Shown here piece by piece: positions 54,693 through 61,898 of a DNA stretch of 64,000 nt (its first letter is position 1; each line of letters opens with the position of its first letter). The stretch spans positions 124,001-188,000 of the forward strand of contig NZ_FMUR01000005.1 of the NCBI RefSeq assembly GCF_900101605.1, given 5' to 3'. Below the pieces are notes generated by a model, which had not been told where the DNA came from, ran no database searches, and worked only from the letters and a program-made list of their open reading frames with translations. Source of the DNA: Butyrivibrio hungatei. GTDB taxonomy: Bacteria > Bacillota > Clostridia > Lachnospirales > Lachnospiraceae. The translations under genes were made by a program, and so were the position numbers.

Positions 54693-54702
54693 ATTATTAC
54701 TC

Positions 54703-55605
54703 TTAATAAAAGATTTCTTCAAACTCCTCATCCGGAATCTCCGACGAAAATTCCTCATATACGTCATTGTCTGCCAGATAATTTTCTGATTCGCTATAAT
54801 CATACTCCTCACTATTATCTGCAGAATAATCTTCGCTTTCTTCTGAGTCTTCGCCTGATTTATGCTTGCGATATGAACTTTCCACTTCTTTTCCCTCTTC
54901 TGCGGCTTTTAGATCTTCTTTAAACTGATCCCACTTTTCCGGGTTTCTTACATAATACATAGGACATTCTTTTCCGGTAACTTCATAGTGCCTTATTACA
55001 TGGTCGGTGCTTAGATTAAATGTAGATCTGAGCCAGTTTACAAGCTTTATCAGTGACTGATAGGACTCATCGGTAAATTCGCCTGTGGTATCCGGGTGGC
55101 AAACTTCAATTGAAATGGTGTCTTTGTTTCTGTCATTGCTTGAAGCGGACTTTTCGGTAAGGGGAACGCACATTATTATCTCGCCGTCCATACCGACAAC
55201 GAAATGTGAACATACATCCGAATCTTGCTGGTTGTAGAAATCTCTGTTCTGCTGTGCGGTAGTCCGTGGATTTCCGACATAATGAACTACAATATCATTT
55301 ATGCCTTCAAGAATCACACCACTTCTTGAGGGATTGCCCTGATCTATAAGTTGAACATCTATCCAAGATGGAATTTTAGTTTCTGCCGCAATCTCTACGT
55401 TACTCTTTTTTGTTAATATCAGAAATGCCTGTGCTCCGATTGCTATCAATATGATTAATTCTATAAAAAGAAAAATTGCATTTTTTTTAAGTTTGTTTTT
55501 CTTTTTAGGTGCAGGGTAATTCCTTCGGGGGCTTGTCGTGTTCCTTACGGGAGGACGACTGACCTTCATGAATTGTACCGGTTGCGCTGTCATGTGTCTG
55601 TTCAT
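54703..55605 (-). CDS. N-acetylmuramoyl-L-alanine amidase (Amidase_2), membrane-anchored
   Basis: A 300-residue cell-wall hydrolase. A basic N-terminus and one helix (about residues 37-58) anchor it outside the cell. The catalytic domain has DIVVHYVGNPRTTAQQN (zinc histidine), SHFVVGMDGEIIMCVP, TISIEVCHPDTTG, and HVIRHYEVTGKECP with the second zinc histidine and cysteine. The last 70 residues are a long acidic serine/tyrosine/glutamate tail (YDYSESENYLADND) and probably disordered. ATG 55605 is chosen; a frame extending 40 residues upstream has an unlikely N-terminus. It cleaves the peptide from N-acetylmuramic acid. Confidence 0.85.
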   Translation of the reverse strand: MNRHMTAQPVQFMKVSRPPVRNTTSPRRNYPAPKKKNKLKKNAIFLFIELIILIAIGAQAFLILTKKSNVEIAAETKIPSWIDVQLIDQGNPSRSGVILEGINDIVVHYVGNPRTTAQQNRDFYNQQDSDVCSHFVVGMDGEIIMCVPLTEKSASSNDRNKDTISIEVCHPDTTGEFTDESYQSLIKLVNWLRSTFNLSTDHVIRHYEVTGKECPMYYVRNPEKWDQFKEDLKAAEEGKEVESSYRKHKSGEDSEESEDYSADNSEEYDYSESENYLADNDVYEEFSSEIPDEEFEEIFY

Positions 55606-55673
55606 ATCTTGATACTTTCTTTTTGCGTAATAATCTAAAATAAATATATTAAAGGGGGTTTTAATTTTGCAAT

Positions 55674-55698
55674 AGTGTATTAACACTCCTAATACACT
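55674..55698. promoter_or_regulatory. Inverted repeat upstream of the amidase gene
   Basis: AGTGTATTA (55674-55682) and TAATACACT (55690-55698) form a perfect 9-bp inverted repeat with a 7-base centre, about 70 bases before the amidase start: an operator candidate or leader hairpin. Confidence 0.4.
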
Positions 55699-55767
55699 TA
55701 TACCATGTTCTCTAAATGATGTCAACGCTTATGATTGTGATAAATAATGCACGCAATAATAAACATC

Positions 55768-55796
55768 TTGACATCGCCAAAAACTCGTAGTAGTAT
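55768..55796 (+). promoter_or_regulatory. Promoter of the queuosine-salvage unit
   Basis: Consensus TTGACA (55768-55773) and TAGTAT (55791-55796) with 17 bases between, directly before the riboswitch. Confidence 0.75.
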
Positions 55797-55817
55797 AGCC
55801 AAAGTCACATAAGTAAT

Positions 55818-55865
55818 GACTCGACAGTTCGTTTGCACCATCCTGTCGTTAAACAAAACCAGGGC
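55818..55865 (+). ncRNA. preQ1-I riboswitch candidate
   Basis: CGACAG (55822-55827) pairs perfectly with CTGTCG (55843-55848), with a 15-base pyrimidine/CACC-containing loop, followed by the A-rich tail TTAAACAAAACCAGGG. That tail closely matches the L3/P2 region of the preQ1-I class (for example the short Thermoanaerobacter type ending TTAACAAAACAAGGG). The gene downstream is a YhhQ-type queuosine-precursor transporter, which fits. A terminator follows 38 bases later. Confidence 0.72.
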
Positions 55866-55903
55866 TGATTGGAAATTACATGTATTATCATGCATTCTGA
55901 CGG

Positions 55904-55938
55904 CTCTGCGGTAATTCGCAGAGTTTTCTTTTATTTTT
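55904..55938 (+). terminator. Attenuator terminator after the preQ1 riboswitch
   Basis: CTCTGCG (55904-55910) pairs perfectly with CGCAGAG (55917-55923), then a long T-rich tract. It lies between the riboswitch and the transporter gene and is the likely control point. Confidence 0.85.
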
Positions 55939-56012
55939 CCAAATTTTCCCTGTGCAAATATTTCATTAAGACGATAAAGTCATATTTTTTTATTAAGGAA
56001 AGGTCATAGAAG

Positions 56013-56732
56013 ATGAATATATTATTGGGCATTTTGGAACTTATTGTATGTTTTTCGGGAGTTCTTGTAATGGACAAGCTTTTTGGAAAGTGGGGGCTCT
56101 ATACATGGATGGCACTTGCAGTTGTTTTTGCAAATATTCAGGTTTCCAAGCAGGTTGATATCGGCGGTATCTCAACGGCTCTTGGAAATGTCATGTTTGC
56201 TTCGACATACCTTACGACAGATATTCTCAATGAGAAGTACAGTGACAAAGCAAGCAAGAATGCTGTGAAGATTGCGGCGGCAGCGCTCATTGCCTATATT
56301 ATCTTTGCAATATTCACACAGCTTTTTGTTCCGAATTCATATGATACGGTAGATGGTGCCATGAAGAGCATCTTTGCTATGTCTGTGAGAATTACGACAG
56401 CATCCGGAGTAATGTTTGTGTTATCAAACTGGGTGGACGTTATTCTTTATCAGAAGATTAAACAGAAGACCGGTGGAAAATATATGTGGTTCAGAAATAA
56501 CATATCTACCATCCTTTGCAACTGTGCTGAGAACTTCGGATTTTCAATACTTGCATTTATCGGAACATTTCCGCTTTTATATTGTCTCGAAGTTGCTCTT
56601 GCGGGATCTGTTATAGAGATGCTTATTGCGGCCTGCGATACGCCGTTTTTGTACCTTGCGGGATATCTTAACCGCAAAAGCGGAATCCTTTTGGAAAAAG
56701 ATGATGATGACCGGCAGGAGGCAGTTGCATGA
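56013..56732 (+). CDS. yhhQ: Queuosine precursor transporter, YhhQ family
   Basis: A 239-residue membrane protein with six to seven helices. It shows the YhhQ/Vut_1 hallmarks: VFANIQVSKQVDIGG and ALGNVMFASTYLTTDILNEKYSDKAS near residues 38-75, then a WFRNNISTILCNCAENFGFSILAF segment near 157. YhhQ imports preQ0/preQ1 or, in some bacteria, queuine, for tRNA queuosine. It lies behind a preQ1-I-like riboswitch and terminator, and overlaps the radical SAM gene by 4 bases. AAGGAAAGG site. Confidence 0.9.
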   Translation: MNILLGILELIVCFSGVLVMDKLFGKWGLYTWMALAVVFANIQVSKQVDIGGISTALGNVMFASTYLTTDILNEKYSDKASKNAVKIAAAALIAYIIFAIFTQLFVPNSYDTVDGAMKSIFAMSVRITTASGVMFVLSNWVDVILYQKIKQKTGGKYMWFRNNISTILCNCAENFGFSILAFIGTFPLLYCLEVALAGSVIEMLIAACDTPFLYLAGYLNRKSGILLEKDDDDRQEAVA

Positions 56733-57478
56733 TCTACGATCTTGTGCGATATCAGCTTGTTGATGAGAACACGAGCTCTATGAAAAGAGAAAATGTATTA
56801 TTGGTATCTCTTGGCTGTTCTTGGGGGAAATGTACTTTTTGCGATTATCAGGATGATAAATCTTCGTCAGTTCTTGCATGTGATTCAGTAAATAAAAAAG
56901 TACTCGCTCAGGTAAAAGGAGCGGAAGTGGGGGCATCGGTTCTTGAAGTTACCTGTTCGGCGTCATATACCGAGCTTCCGTTTACTACGCTCAACTACAT
57001 CAGGGAAACTTGCAGGGATAAGGGAATTAAGACAGTTATCCTTGAAGGACATTATATTTATAGAGATGCAAATCGTTTTTTCACCGAGTTTTTTAAGCAG
57101 TATGGTATTAATACGGTTTTTCGCTGCGGCGTTGAAACCTTCGATGAGCATATCAGAGAAGATATTCTGCATAAAGGACTTCCGGGCGTTACACCTGAGC
57201 AGATAGCAGAGTATTTTCAATGGATCAATATAATGTTCGGGATGGAAGGCCAGACTATCGAACAGCTCAAAAAAGATATTGAGATAGGACTGGAGTATTT
57301 TGACCGAGTTAATCTAAGTATATATACAACGGTAAAGAACGGGCCTGAGCGTGATGTTGACGCGATAGAAAGATTCTATAACAGCGATTTCTACAAAGAA
57401 CTTAAAATGAATCCGGCAATTGATATCTACGATGAATGGGATGAAGGGAACGAGCACAAAGTGGGGCATGATATATAG
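56729..57478 (+). CDS. Radical SAM protein, candidate queuosine-salvage enzyme
   Basis: A 249-residue radical SAM-type protein. The iron-sulfur motif reads LGCSWGKCTFC: C30, C35 and C38, i.e. CX4CX2C rather than the canonical CX3CX2C. Later segments (VTCSASYTELPF, VFRCGVETFDEHIRED and MFGMEGQTIEQLKKDI) fit radical SAM barrel strands. It is translationally coupled to yhhQ under the preQ1-type riboswitch, so a reaction in queuosine-precursor salvage is the best inference; QueL-type conversion of queuine to preQ1 is one possibility. No SPASM or other extension. Confidence 0.75.
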   Translation: MIYDLVRYQLVDENTSSMKRENVLLVSLGCSWGKCTFCDYQDDKSSSVLACDSVNKKVLAQVKGAEVGASVLEVTCSASYTELPFTTLNYIRETCRDKGIKTVILEGHYIYRDANRFFTEFFKQYGINTVFRCGVETFDEHIREDILHKGLPGVTPEQIAEYFQWINIMFGMEGQTIEQLKKDIEIGLEYFDRVNLSIYTTVKNGPERDVDAIERFYNSDFYKELKMNPAIDIYDEWDEGNEHKVGHDI

Positions 57479-57500
57479 ATGATAGAGCCGCTCTATCAAC

Positions 57501-57545
57501 AAACGGAGATAACTCATATGAGCTGTCTCCGTTTTGTTTTTTATA
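57501..57545 (+). terminator. Terminator of the yhhQ unit
   Basis: AAACGGAGA (57501-57509) pairs with TCTCCGTTT (57526-57534), with an inner ACTCAT/ATGAG stem and a T run. An extra ATAGAGC/GCTCTAT hairpin precedes it at 57482-57496. Confidence 0.86.
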
Positions 57546-57751
57546 TGTGGAAGAGAATGAGTATACAATATTTACGAGAAAATAGATGAAATCTTGTTTA
57601 AAAAAAGGAATATTCTGAATTTATAAAAAATTTACTGTTAATTATAGTTAAACTATAAGATAATAAAAACATACCGAAAGAATGATATGCTGTTATTAAA
57701 TGACAGCAAGAAATATCTGTATAAGAGGATAGCTTTGAAAGGAGACAGTAT

Positions 57752-59146
57752 ATGGAAGGTATGGACACTCAGGATATTCTGGGCGAACAGGATTTATCTA
57801 ATGCAAATATTGACGATCTCTTGGCTGCCATGAAGGCAGAAGAGTCATCGGCAGGATTTTTGCGCGAAGATGTGGGAACTGCAACGGATGTGGGGAATGC
57901 CGCTGCAATTGATGATGCTCCAATTGATGTACTTAATGCGATAGCGGATGCTGCGCCCGGTTCTCAGGATATTCTTGATACTGATGCAGCGATTGCTGAG
58001 GCACTCGAGGGTATTGCTGCAGATTTGCAGGCGGAGGAAAAACCTGTTGAGACGTTGGGAGAAGGAGAATCTATTGATATTGAACCGATAGAAGAACTGC
58101 TGGATACAGAGGAATCTGCGGATGCGGCTGTTGATGAATCAAAAGAAGCAGAGCCTGCTGTTGACGTGGATGCGATGCTTGCTGCTATGGCAGAAGCAGA
58201 GAAGGCTACTGATGTTGATGCGATGCTTGCTTCTATGACTGAAGCGGAAGCTTCCGATAATGCAGAGTCCGAAGAGGCGAGTTTATCAGAAGAAGAGGCG
58301 GCGATTATGGATAATTTAGAAGCTTTGGTGGCAGAGATACCTGAAGTTGACAGCGCTGCGGAAGTGCCGATCACCGAGACTACAGATAACAGCATTACAG
58401 AAGCACCTATAACTGAGATTACCGAAACTATGTCAGTTGAGATACCTATACAGGAAGCAACGGATCCTATGCCTGAGTTTTCGGAAGTGATTCTGGATGA
58501 GCCGGTTATAGAGGAAGATAAATCAGAAGATACTGAAATTCCCGATATAGAAGAAGCTGCACCTGAAACTTCTGCTTCGGATGATGCGTTTCTTGGAGAT
58601 GTTGTTGCGGAAGAGGCGGCAAATGTCGACAGCGGTTTGCCCGATCCCGCCGAGATGGATGCTCTTATGGACGCTATGAAAGAGACTGAGAGTGATATCA
58701 ATACTACAGAAAATGAAGCTATTACGGAAGATATTGGAGGAGACATGTCAGCTGATGAGATGAAGAATTTGGACGAAGTATTGAATGCGGAGGTGGATGC
58801 TCTTACAGAGGCGGTTGTAGAGGAAGCAGCGGCTTCTTCATCGGATATATCCATGGCGGATGCAGTGTCCGGAGATGTAAGCCAGATTGAGAGCTTCCTT
58901 GACGGAAACGGATATGAATATACTGCCGTAAAAAATGGCGCCGAGACAATCTTTATTCTTAAGACAAGTGAGAATAATGCTTTGGCTATTACTTATGCAG
59001 ACGGCGAATTCCAGTCGCTTGAGCCCGGATTTAGCAAAGATAATCAGCGCGGATACGGAGATATTCTTACCGCATATGTTGAAGAGACCATCACATCAGG
59101 CGGTCTGTTTGAGATTAAGAGACATAAAGGCAATATGCTTGTTTAA
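57752..59146 (+). CDS. Highly acidic repeat protein with a conserved C-terminal domain
   Basis: Not recognised. A 464-residue cytoplasmic protein, extremely rich in alanine, glutamate and aspartate, with almost no aromatic residues before residue 370. Short helical modules recur: IDDLLAAMKAEE (about 18-29), VDAMLAAMAEAE, VDAMLASMTEAE (about 145-170) and MDALMDAMKETE (about 310). The final 90 residues (QIESFLDGNGYEYTAVKNG...FEIKRHKGNMLV) are a normal, compact domain. The recurrent motif resembles the CheY-binding EIDALL N-terminus of FliM/FliY, which hints at, but does not prove, a chemotaxis or scaffold role. GAAAGGAGA site. Confidence 0.55.
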   Translation: MEGMDTQDILGEQDLSNANIDDLLAAMKAEESSAGFLREDVGTATDVGNAAAIDDAPIDVLNAIADAAPGSQDILDTDAAIAEALEGIAADLQAEEKPVETLGEGESIDIEPIEELLDTEESADAAVDESKEAEPAVDVDAMLAAMAEAEKATDVDAMLASMTEAEASDNAESEEASLSEEEAAIMDNLEALVAEIPEVDSAAEVPITETTDNSITEAPITEITETMSVEIPIQEATDPMPEFSEVILDEPVIEEDKSEDTEIPDIEEAAPETSASDDAFLGDVVAEEAANVDSGLPDPAEMDALMDAMKETESDINTTENEAITEDIGGDMSADEMKNLDEVLNAEVDALTEAVVEEAAASSSDISMADAVSGDVSQIESFLDGNGYEYTAVKNGAETIFILKTSENNALAITYADGEFQSLEPGFSKDNQRGYGDILTAYVEETITSGGLFEIKRHKGNMLV

Positions 59147-59184
59147 GAAAATAATGGTGTATTAAATCGAATGTGATTTTCAGA

Positions 59185-59216
59185 GGCTTCGGCGTATATG
59201 CCGGAGCCTTTTTTTT
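59185..59216 (+). terminator. Terminator of the acidic-protein gene
   Basis: GGCTTCGGC (59185-59193) pairs with GCCGGAGCC (59200-59208, one G-U) and is followed by eight T residues. Confidence 0.88.
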
Positions 59217-59331
59217 CTATTTGAGAGCCTCTATCTGGTAATATTAAAAAAACATAATCTGACCATTTCTATATAATCAGATTTGCTGTAAAGTTTCATA
59301 TAAATATTTTAGATATGGGAGGGCAGTTACA

Positions 59332-59859
59332 ATGACAGAAAAAAATGCAAATGCAAAAATAAGACTTTTGACTCTTGCCGGAGCAATGACTGCATTGACC
59401 GTTATCTTTACAGCTTATATTTTCCATATACCTGTTGGGATAAACGGAGGATATGTACATTTCGGTGATACGGTGATATATCTTGCGGCAGTATTGTTGC
59501 CGGCTCCATATGCGATGATGGTCGGAGCGCTTGGAGGAGGTATCGCAGATCTTCTTACGGCGCCTATGTGGGCTATTGCAACAGTGATAATAAAGATGCT
59601 GATCGTGATTCCTTTTACAAGTAAGGGGGATTCATTACTTACGAAAAGAAATCTGGCCGCGCCTATAATCTCTTTTTTTATCTCGGCAACAGGATATTTC
59701 ATTGCAGAAAAAATTCTTTTCGGCGGCGAAGTTGCTTTTTTGTCAACTTTATCGGGAAGCGTTGTTCAGTCCGGAGGAAGTGCAATCTTTTTCTACATAG
59801 GAGCGGCAGCGTTCCAAAGTGCCGGAGTTAAAAGAAATATTTTAAAGTTTACAACTTAA
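59332..59859 (+). CDS. ECF transporter S component, TIGR04002-like
   Basis: A 175-residue membrane protein with six helices and the substrate-binding-component look of energy-coupling-factor transporters (GINGGYVHFGDTVIYLAAVLLP near residue 35, then GGGIADLLTAPMWAIATVIIKMLI). It starts with a charged 10-residue tail after GGGAGGG. The family co-occurs with the TatD-associated radical SAM protein encoded 12 bases downstream. Since ECF S components import queuine in some gut clostridia, a queuosine-precursor substrate is a reasonable inference; the T/A components are not in the window. Confidence 0.83.
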   Translation: MTEKNANAKIRLLTLAGAMTALTVIFTAYIFHIPVGINGGYVHFGDTVIYLAAVLLPAPYAMMVGALGGGIADLLTAPMWAIATVIIKMLIVIPFTSKGDSLLTKRNLAAPIISFFISATGYFIAEKILFGGEVAFLSTLSGSVVQSGGSAIFFYIGAAAFQSAGVKRNILKFTT

Positions 59860-59871
59860 GGAGCTTAAATA

Positions 59872-60468
59872 ATGGCGGATATATTATATACATACAAAGA
59901 TTCGGTTTATGCGAACATTACCAATAAATGCAATTGCAGTTGCACGTTTTGTATAAGATCTTTAAGGGATGGGGTCGGAAGTGCCGATAATCTTTGGCAT
60001 GAGAAGAATCCCACAAAAGATGAAGTGCTTAATGCGATACGAAATTATGATTTTTCCGGATATAAGGAGCTTGTGTTCTGCGGATACGGAGAACCTACAT
60101 GTGAACTGGATACGCTTCTGGAAGCGGCAGAACTTGTAAAAAAAGAATTCGGATTAAAGACCCGTCTTAATACTAACGGACTCGGAAATGAGGAAAACAA
60201 TCGAAATATTGTACCTGAGCTTTCCAAAGTTATTGACAGCGTTTCTATCAGTCTCAATGCACCGGATGCGGCAAAGTACCAGGAAGTGTCAAGACCGAAA
60301 TATGAAAACGGATTTGATAAGATGGTTGATTTTGCAGTGAAATGCAAAGAACAGATAAAAGATGTCAAGTGGTCGATTGTTGATGTCCTTCCTGAACAGG
60401 ATATCGAGAAATGTAAGGAATTATCTGAAAAAAACGGAATACAACTTAGAATAAGACATTACTCATAA
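59872..60468 (+). CDS. TatD-family-associated radical SAM protein
   Basis: A 198-residue compact radical SAM enzyme. The cluster motif is C20-x3-C24-x2-C27 in NKCNCSCTFCIRS, with an extra cysteine at 22. GYKELVFCGYGEPTCELDTLLEAAELV near residue 65 is the SAM-binding GGE-like region, RLNTNGLGNEENN follows near 102, and SVSISLNAPDAAKY near 126. The protein is about as short as a complete half-barrel radical SAM enzyme can be, as expected for the TIGR04038 group. It pairs with the ECF S component just upstream. Candidate function: queuine-to-preQ1 conversion (QueL-like) or a related salvage reaction. Confidence 0.85.
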   Translation: MADILYTYKDSVYANITNKCNCSCTFCIRSLRDGVGSADNLWHEKNPTKDEVLNAIRNYDFSGYKELVFCGYGEPTCELDTLLEAAELVKKEFGLKTRLNTNGLGNEENNRNIVPELSKVIDSVSISLNAPDAAKYQEVSRPKYENGFDKMVDFAVKCKEQIKDVKWSIVDVLPEQDIEKCKELSEKNGIQLRIRHYS

Positions 60469-60476
60469 ATCAAAAA

Positions 60477-60581
60477 AACTAATAAAGCGCTACACCACGG
60501 GATTGAAATGATTTATTTTTTTCTCTTGACTTTAGACTAAATTAATCATAAAATCCTTGCTGGATGTAGTGTTTTTTAGTT
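60477..60581. repeat. 105-base imperfect inverted repeat
   Basis: AACTAA (60477-60482) pairs with TTAGTT (60576-60581); CTACA/TGTAG, GGATT/AATCC and ATGATT/AATCAT continue the stem towards a T-rich centre. It could act as terminator of the radical SAM gene or be a MITE-like relic. Confidence 0.5.
60526..60554 (+). promoter_or_regulatory. Promoter candidate inside the inverted repeat
   Basis: TTGACT (60526-60531) and TAAAAT (60549-60554) with 17 bases between. A second candidate with extended -10 TGCTATAAT lies at 60657-60665. Either could drive the secreted-protein gene. Confidence 0.5.
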
Positions 60582-60756
60582 AATTATTCGGTAATGAGTT
60601 AGTTTATTATTGATTAAACGACTTTTCACAATCTTCACAATTTATGTCACATTATATGCTATAATATGACTCAGATATCAGATTGTGTGCGATACTAAGC
60701 AGCAAATGATGACACTTAATTTTATGTTTTACGTTAAGCGGAGGAATTAGCCAAGT

Positions 60757-61689
60757 ATGAAAATGTCAATTAATTCAATGTTACTGATCTCAACGCTATC
60801 AGTTGCCGTATGGGGATGCGCTGCAGCAGATACTGTAGTTGGGGTTGACCCGGCCAATGTCAAAACGGTCACTGCAAATGTAAATGCGAATGCATTACAG
60901 ATTGTAGGCAGTGCAAATTCAGAGGATTCGACAAAGTTTGATTTTTACAAAGATCATTCATATGACATACAGCAAGAGATCAACGATGCCATACATGAAG
61001 CGCTGACAATTCAGAATGAGATTGACAGAGTGGAGAAGATTGCTAAAAAGTACGCGGACTATTCTTCAGACGCCGTAACACCGGAAGAGAAAAAAATTGC
61101 TGACGGTCTTGCACGCACAGTATGGGAAACCGAGTTAAATACTCTCTGCACAAGAGTTGTCGGAAAAATATATGATGTAAAGAAAAGAGAAAAACTTCTT
61201 GAAGATCAGCGAAGCTGGAATGCAATTAAAGAAGAAGTAATGAAAAAAAGTATAGGCGAGGACAAAAACGGCGAGGTCTTAGATTCAAAGCTTGTAAGTG
61301 AGTTTATGGAAAATACCACTCGCAGCAGATGCCTGGTTCTTGCATATGAACTTGCTCAGTCAAATGATGAAAAATTTAAGTTCCCGGAGAGATCGGTTTA
61401 CGGAACTTTTGTAGATATGCAGGATTCAGATACTATCGGAAGCATACTTGTAACACGTAAAGGTGCTGACGGAAGCAATGAGGCTGTTTTTTCAATCCAC
61501 CAGATGGCTGTTTTGGAAGGAACCTTTAAGGATAAAGGTGACGGAGAACTTGAGTTTACCGGAAAAAGTAGCAACGTTAAGGGAATCATCAAGATAAACG
61601 GCTGGAAAGATGCAACATTAGAGATCACACAGAGTAATGACAAGATTTACAATGCGGGTCTTAGTTATACATTTGATTTTGCATTTTGA
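60757..61689 (+). CDS. Secreted protein with LprI-like domain
   Basis: A 310-residue exported protein. The N-terminus (KMSINSMLLISTLSVAVWGC) is a signal peptide; the cysteine at about residue 21 could be a lipidation site, though tryptophan at -2 is atypical, so AAA/D cleavage is an alternative. Residues about 110-160 (VWETELNTLCTRVVGKI then EKLLEDQRSWNAIKEEVM) match the LprI/lysozyme-inhibitor-like helical pattern. The C-terminal 90 residues are beta-rich (ILVTRKGADGSNEAVFSIHQ). Function unknown. GCGGAGGA site; preceded by a 288-base gap with the inverted repeat and promoters. Confidence 0.65.
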   Translation: MKMSINSMLLISTLSVAVWGCAAADTVVGVDPANVKTVTANVNANALQIVGSANSEDSTKFDFYKDHSYDIQQEINDAIHEALTIQNEIDRVEKIAKKYADYSSDAVTPEEKKIADGLARTVWETELNTLCTRVVGKIYDVKKREKLLEDQRSWNAIKEEVMKKSIGEDKNGEVLDSKLVSEFMENTTRSRCLVLAYELAQSNDEKFKFPERSVYGTFVDMQDSDTIGSILVTRKGADGSNEAVFSIHQMAVLEGTFKDKGDGELEFTGKSSNVKGIIKINGWKDATLEITQSNDKIYNAGLSYTFDFAF

Positions 61690-61813
61690 TACGTGAAAAT
61701 ATAACAATAGAATAGTAGCTTAAATACTTTATTTCCTGCGAAATTTTACTTTCATAATGGGGAGATATATAGTATCATAATTTTGCTGCACAATTAGAAT
61801 TGATTGGGGAGTA

Positions 61814-61850
61814 GTGCGTATGTTTTAATAATACGCACCGCTCTTTTTTG
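61814..61850 (+). terminator. Terminator after the LprI-like gene
   Basis: GTGCGTAT (61814-61821) pairs with ATACGCAC (61831-61838), outer GAG/CTC pairs add to it, and six T residues follow. Confidence 0.8.
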
Positions 61851-61898
61851 ATAGAGAACTTGTGCAACACCATTTCTCGATGGTAGGAGGAACGGCAG

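Noticed and set aside
57964-58854. 296-residue serine/alanine-rich open frame opposite the acidic protein
   Set aside because: It is the antisense shadow of GAA/GAT/GCA-rich codons; no ribosome binding site and low-complexity composition.
59217-59331. Riboswitch before the ECF S component
   Set aside because: Only a small AATCTGA/TCAGATT hairpin is present; no preQ1, TPP, FMN or cobalamin-type conserved core could be found by eye.
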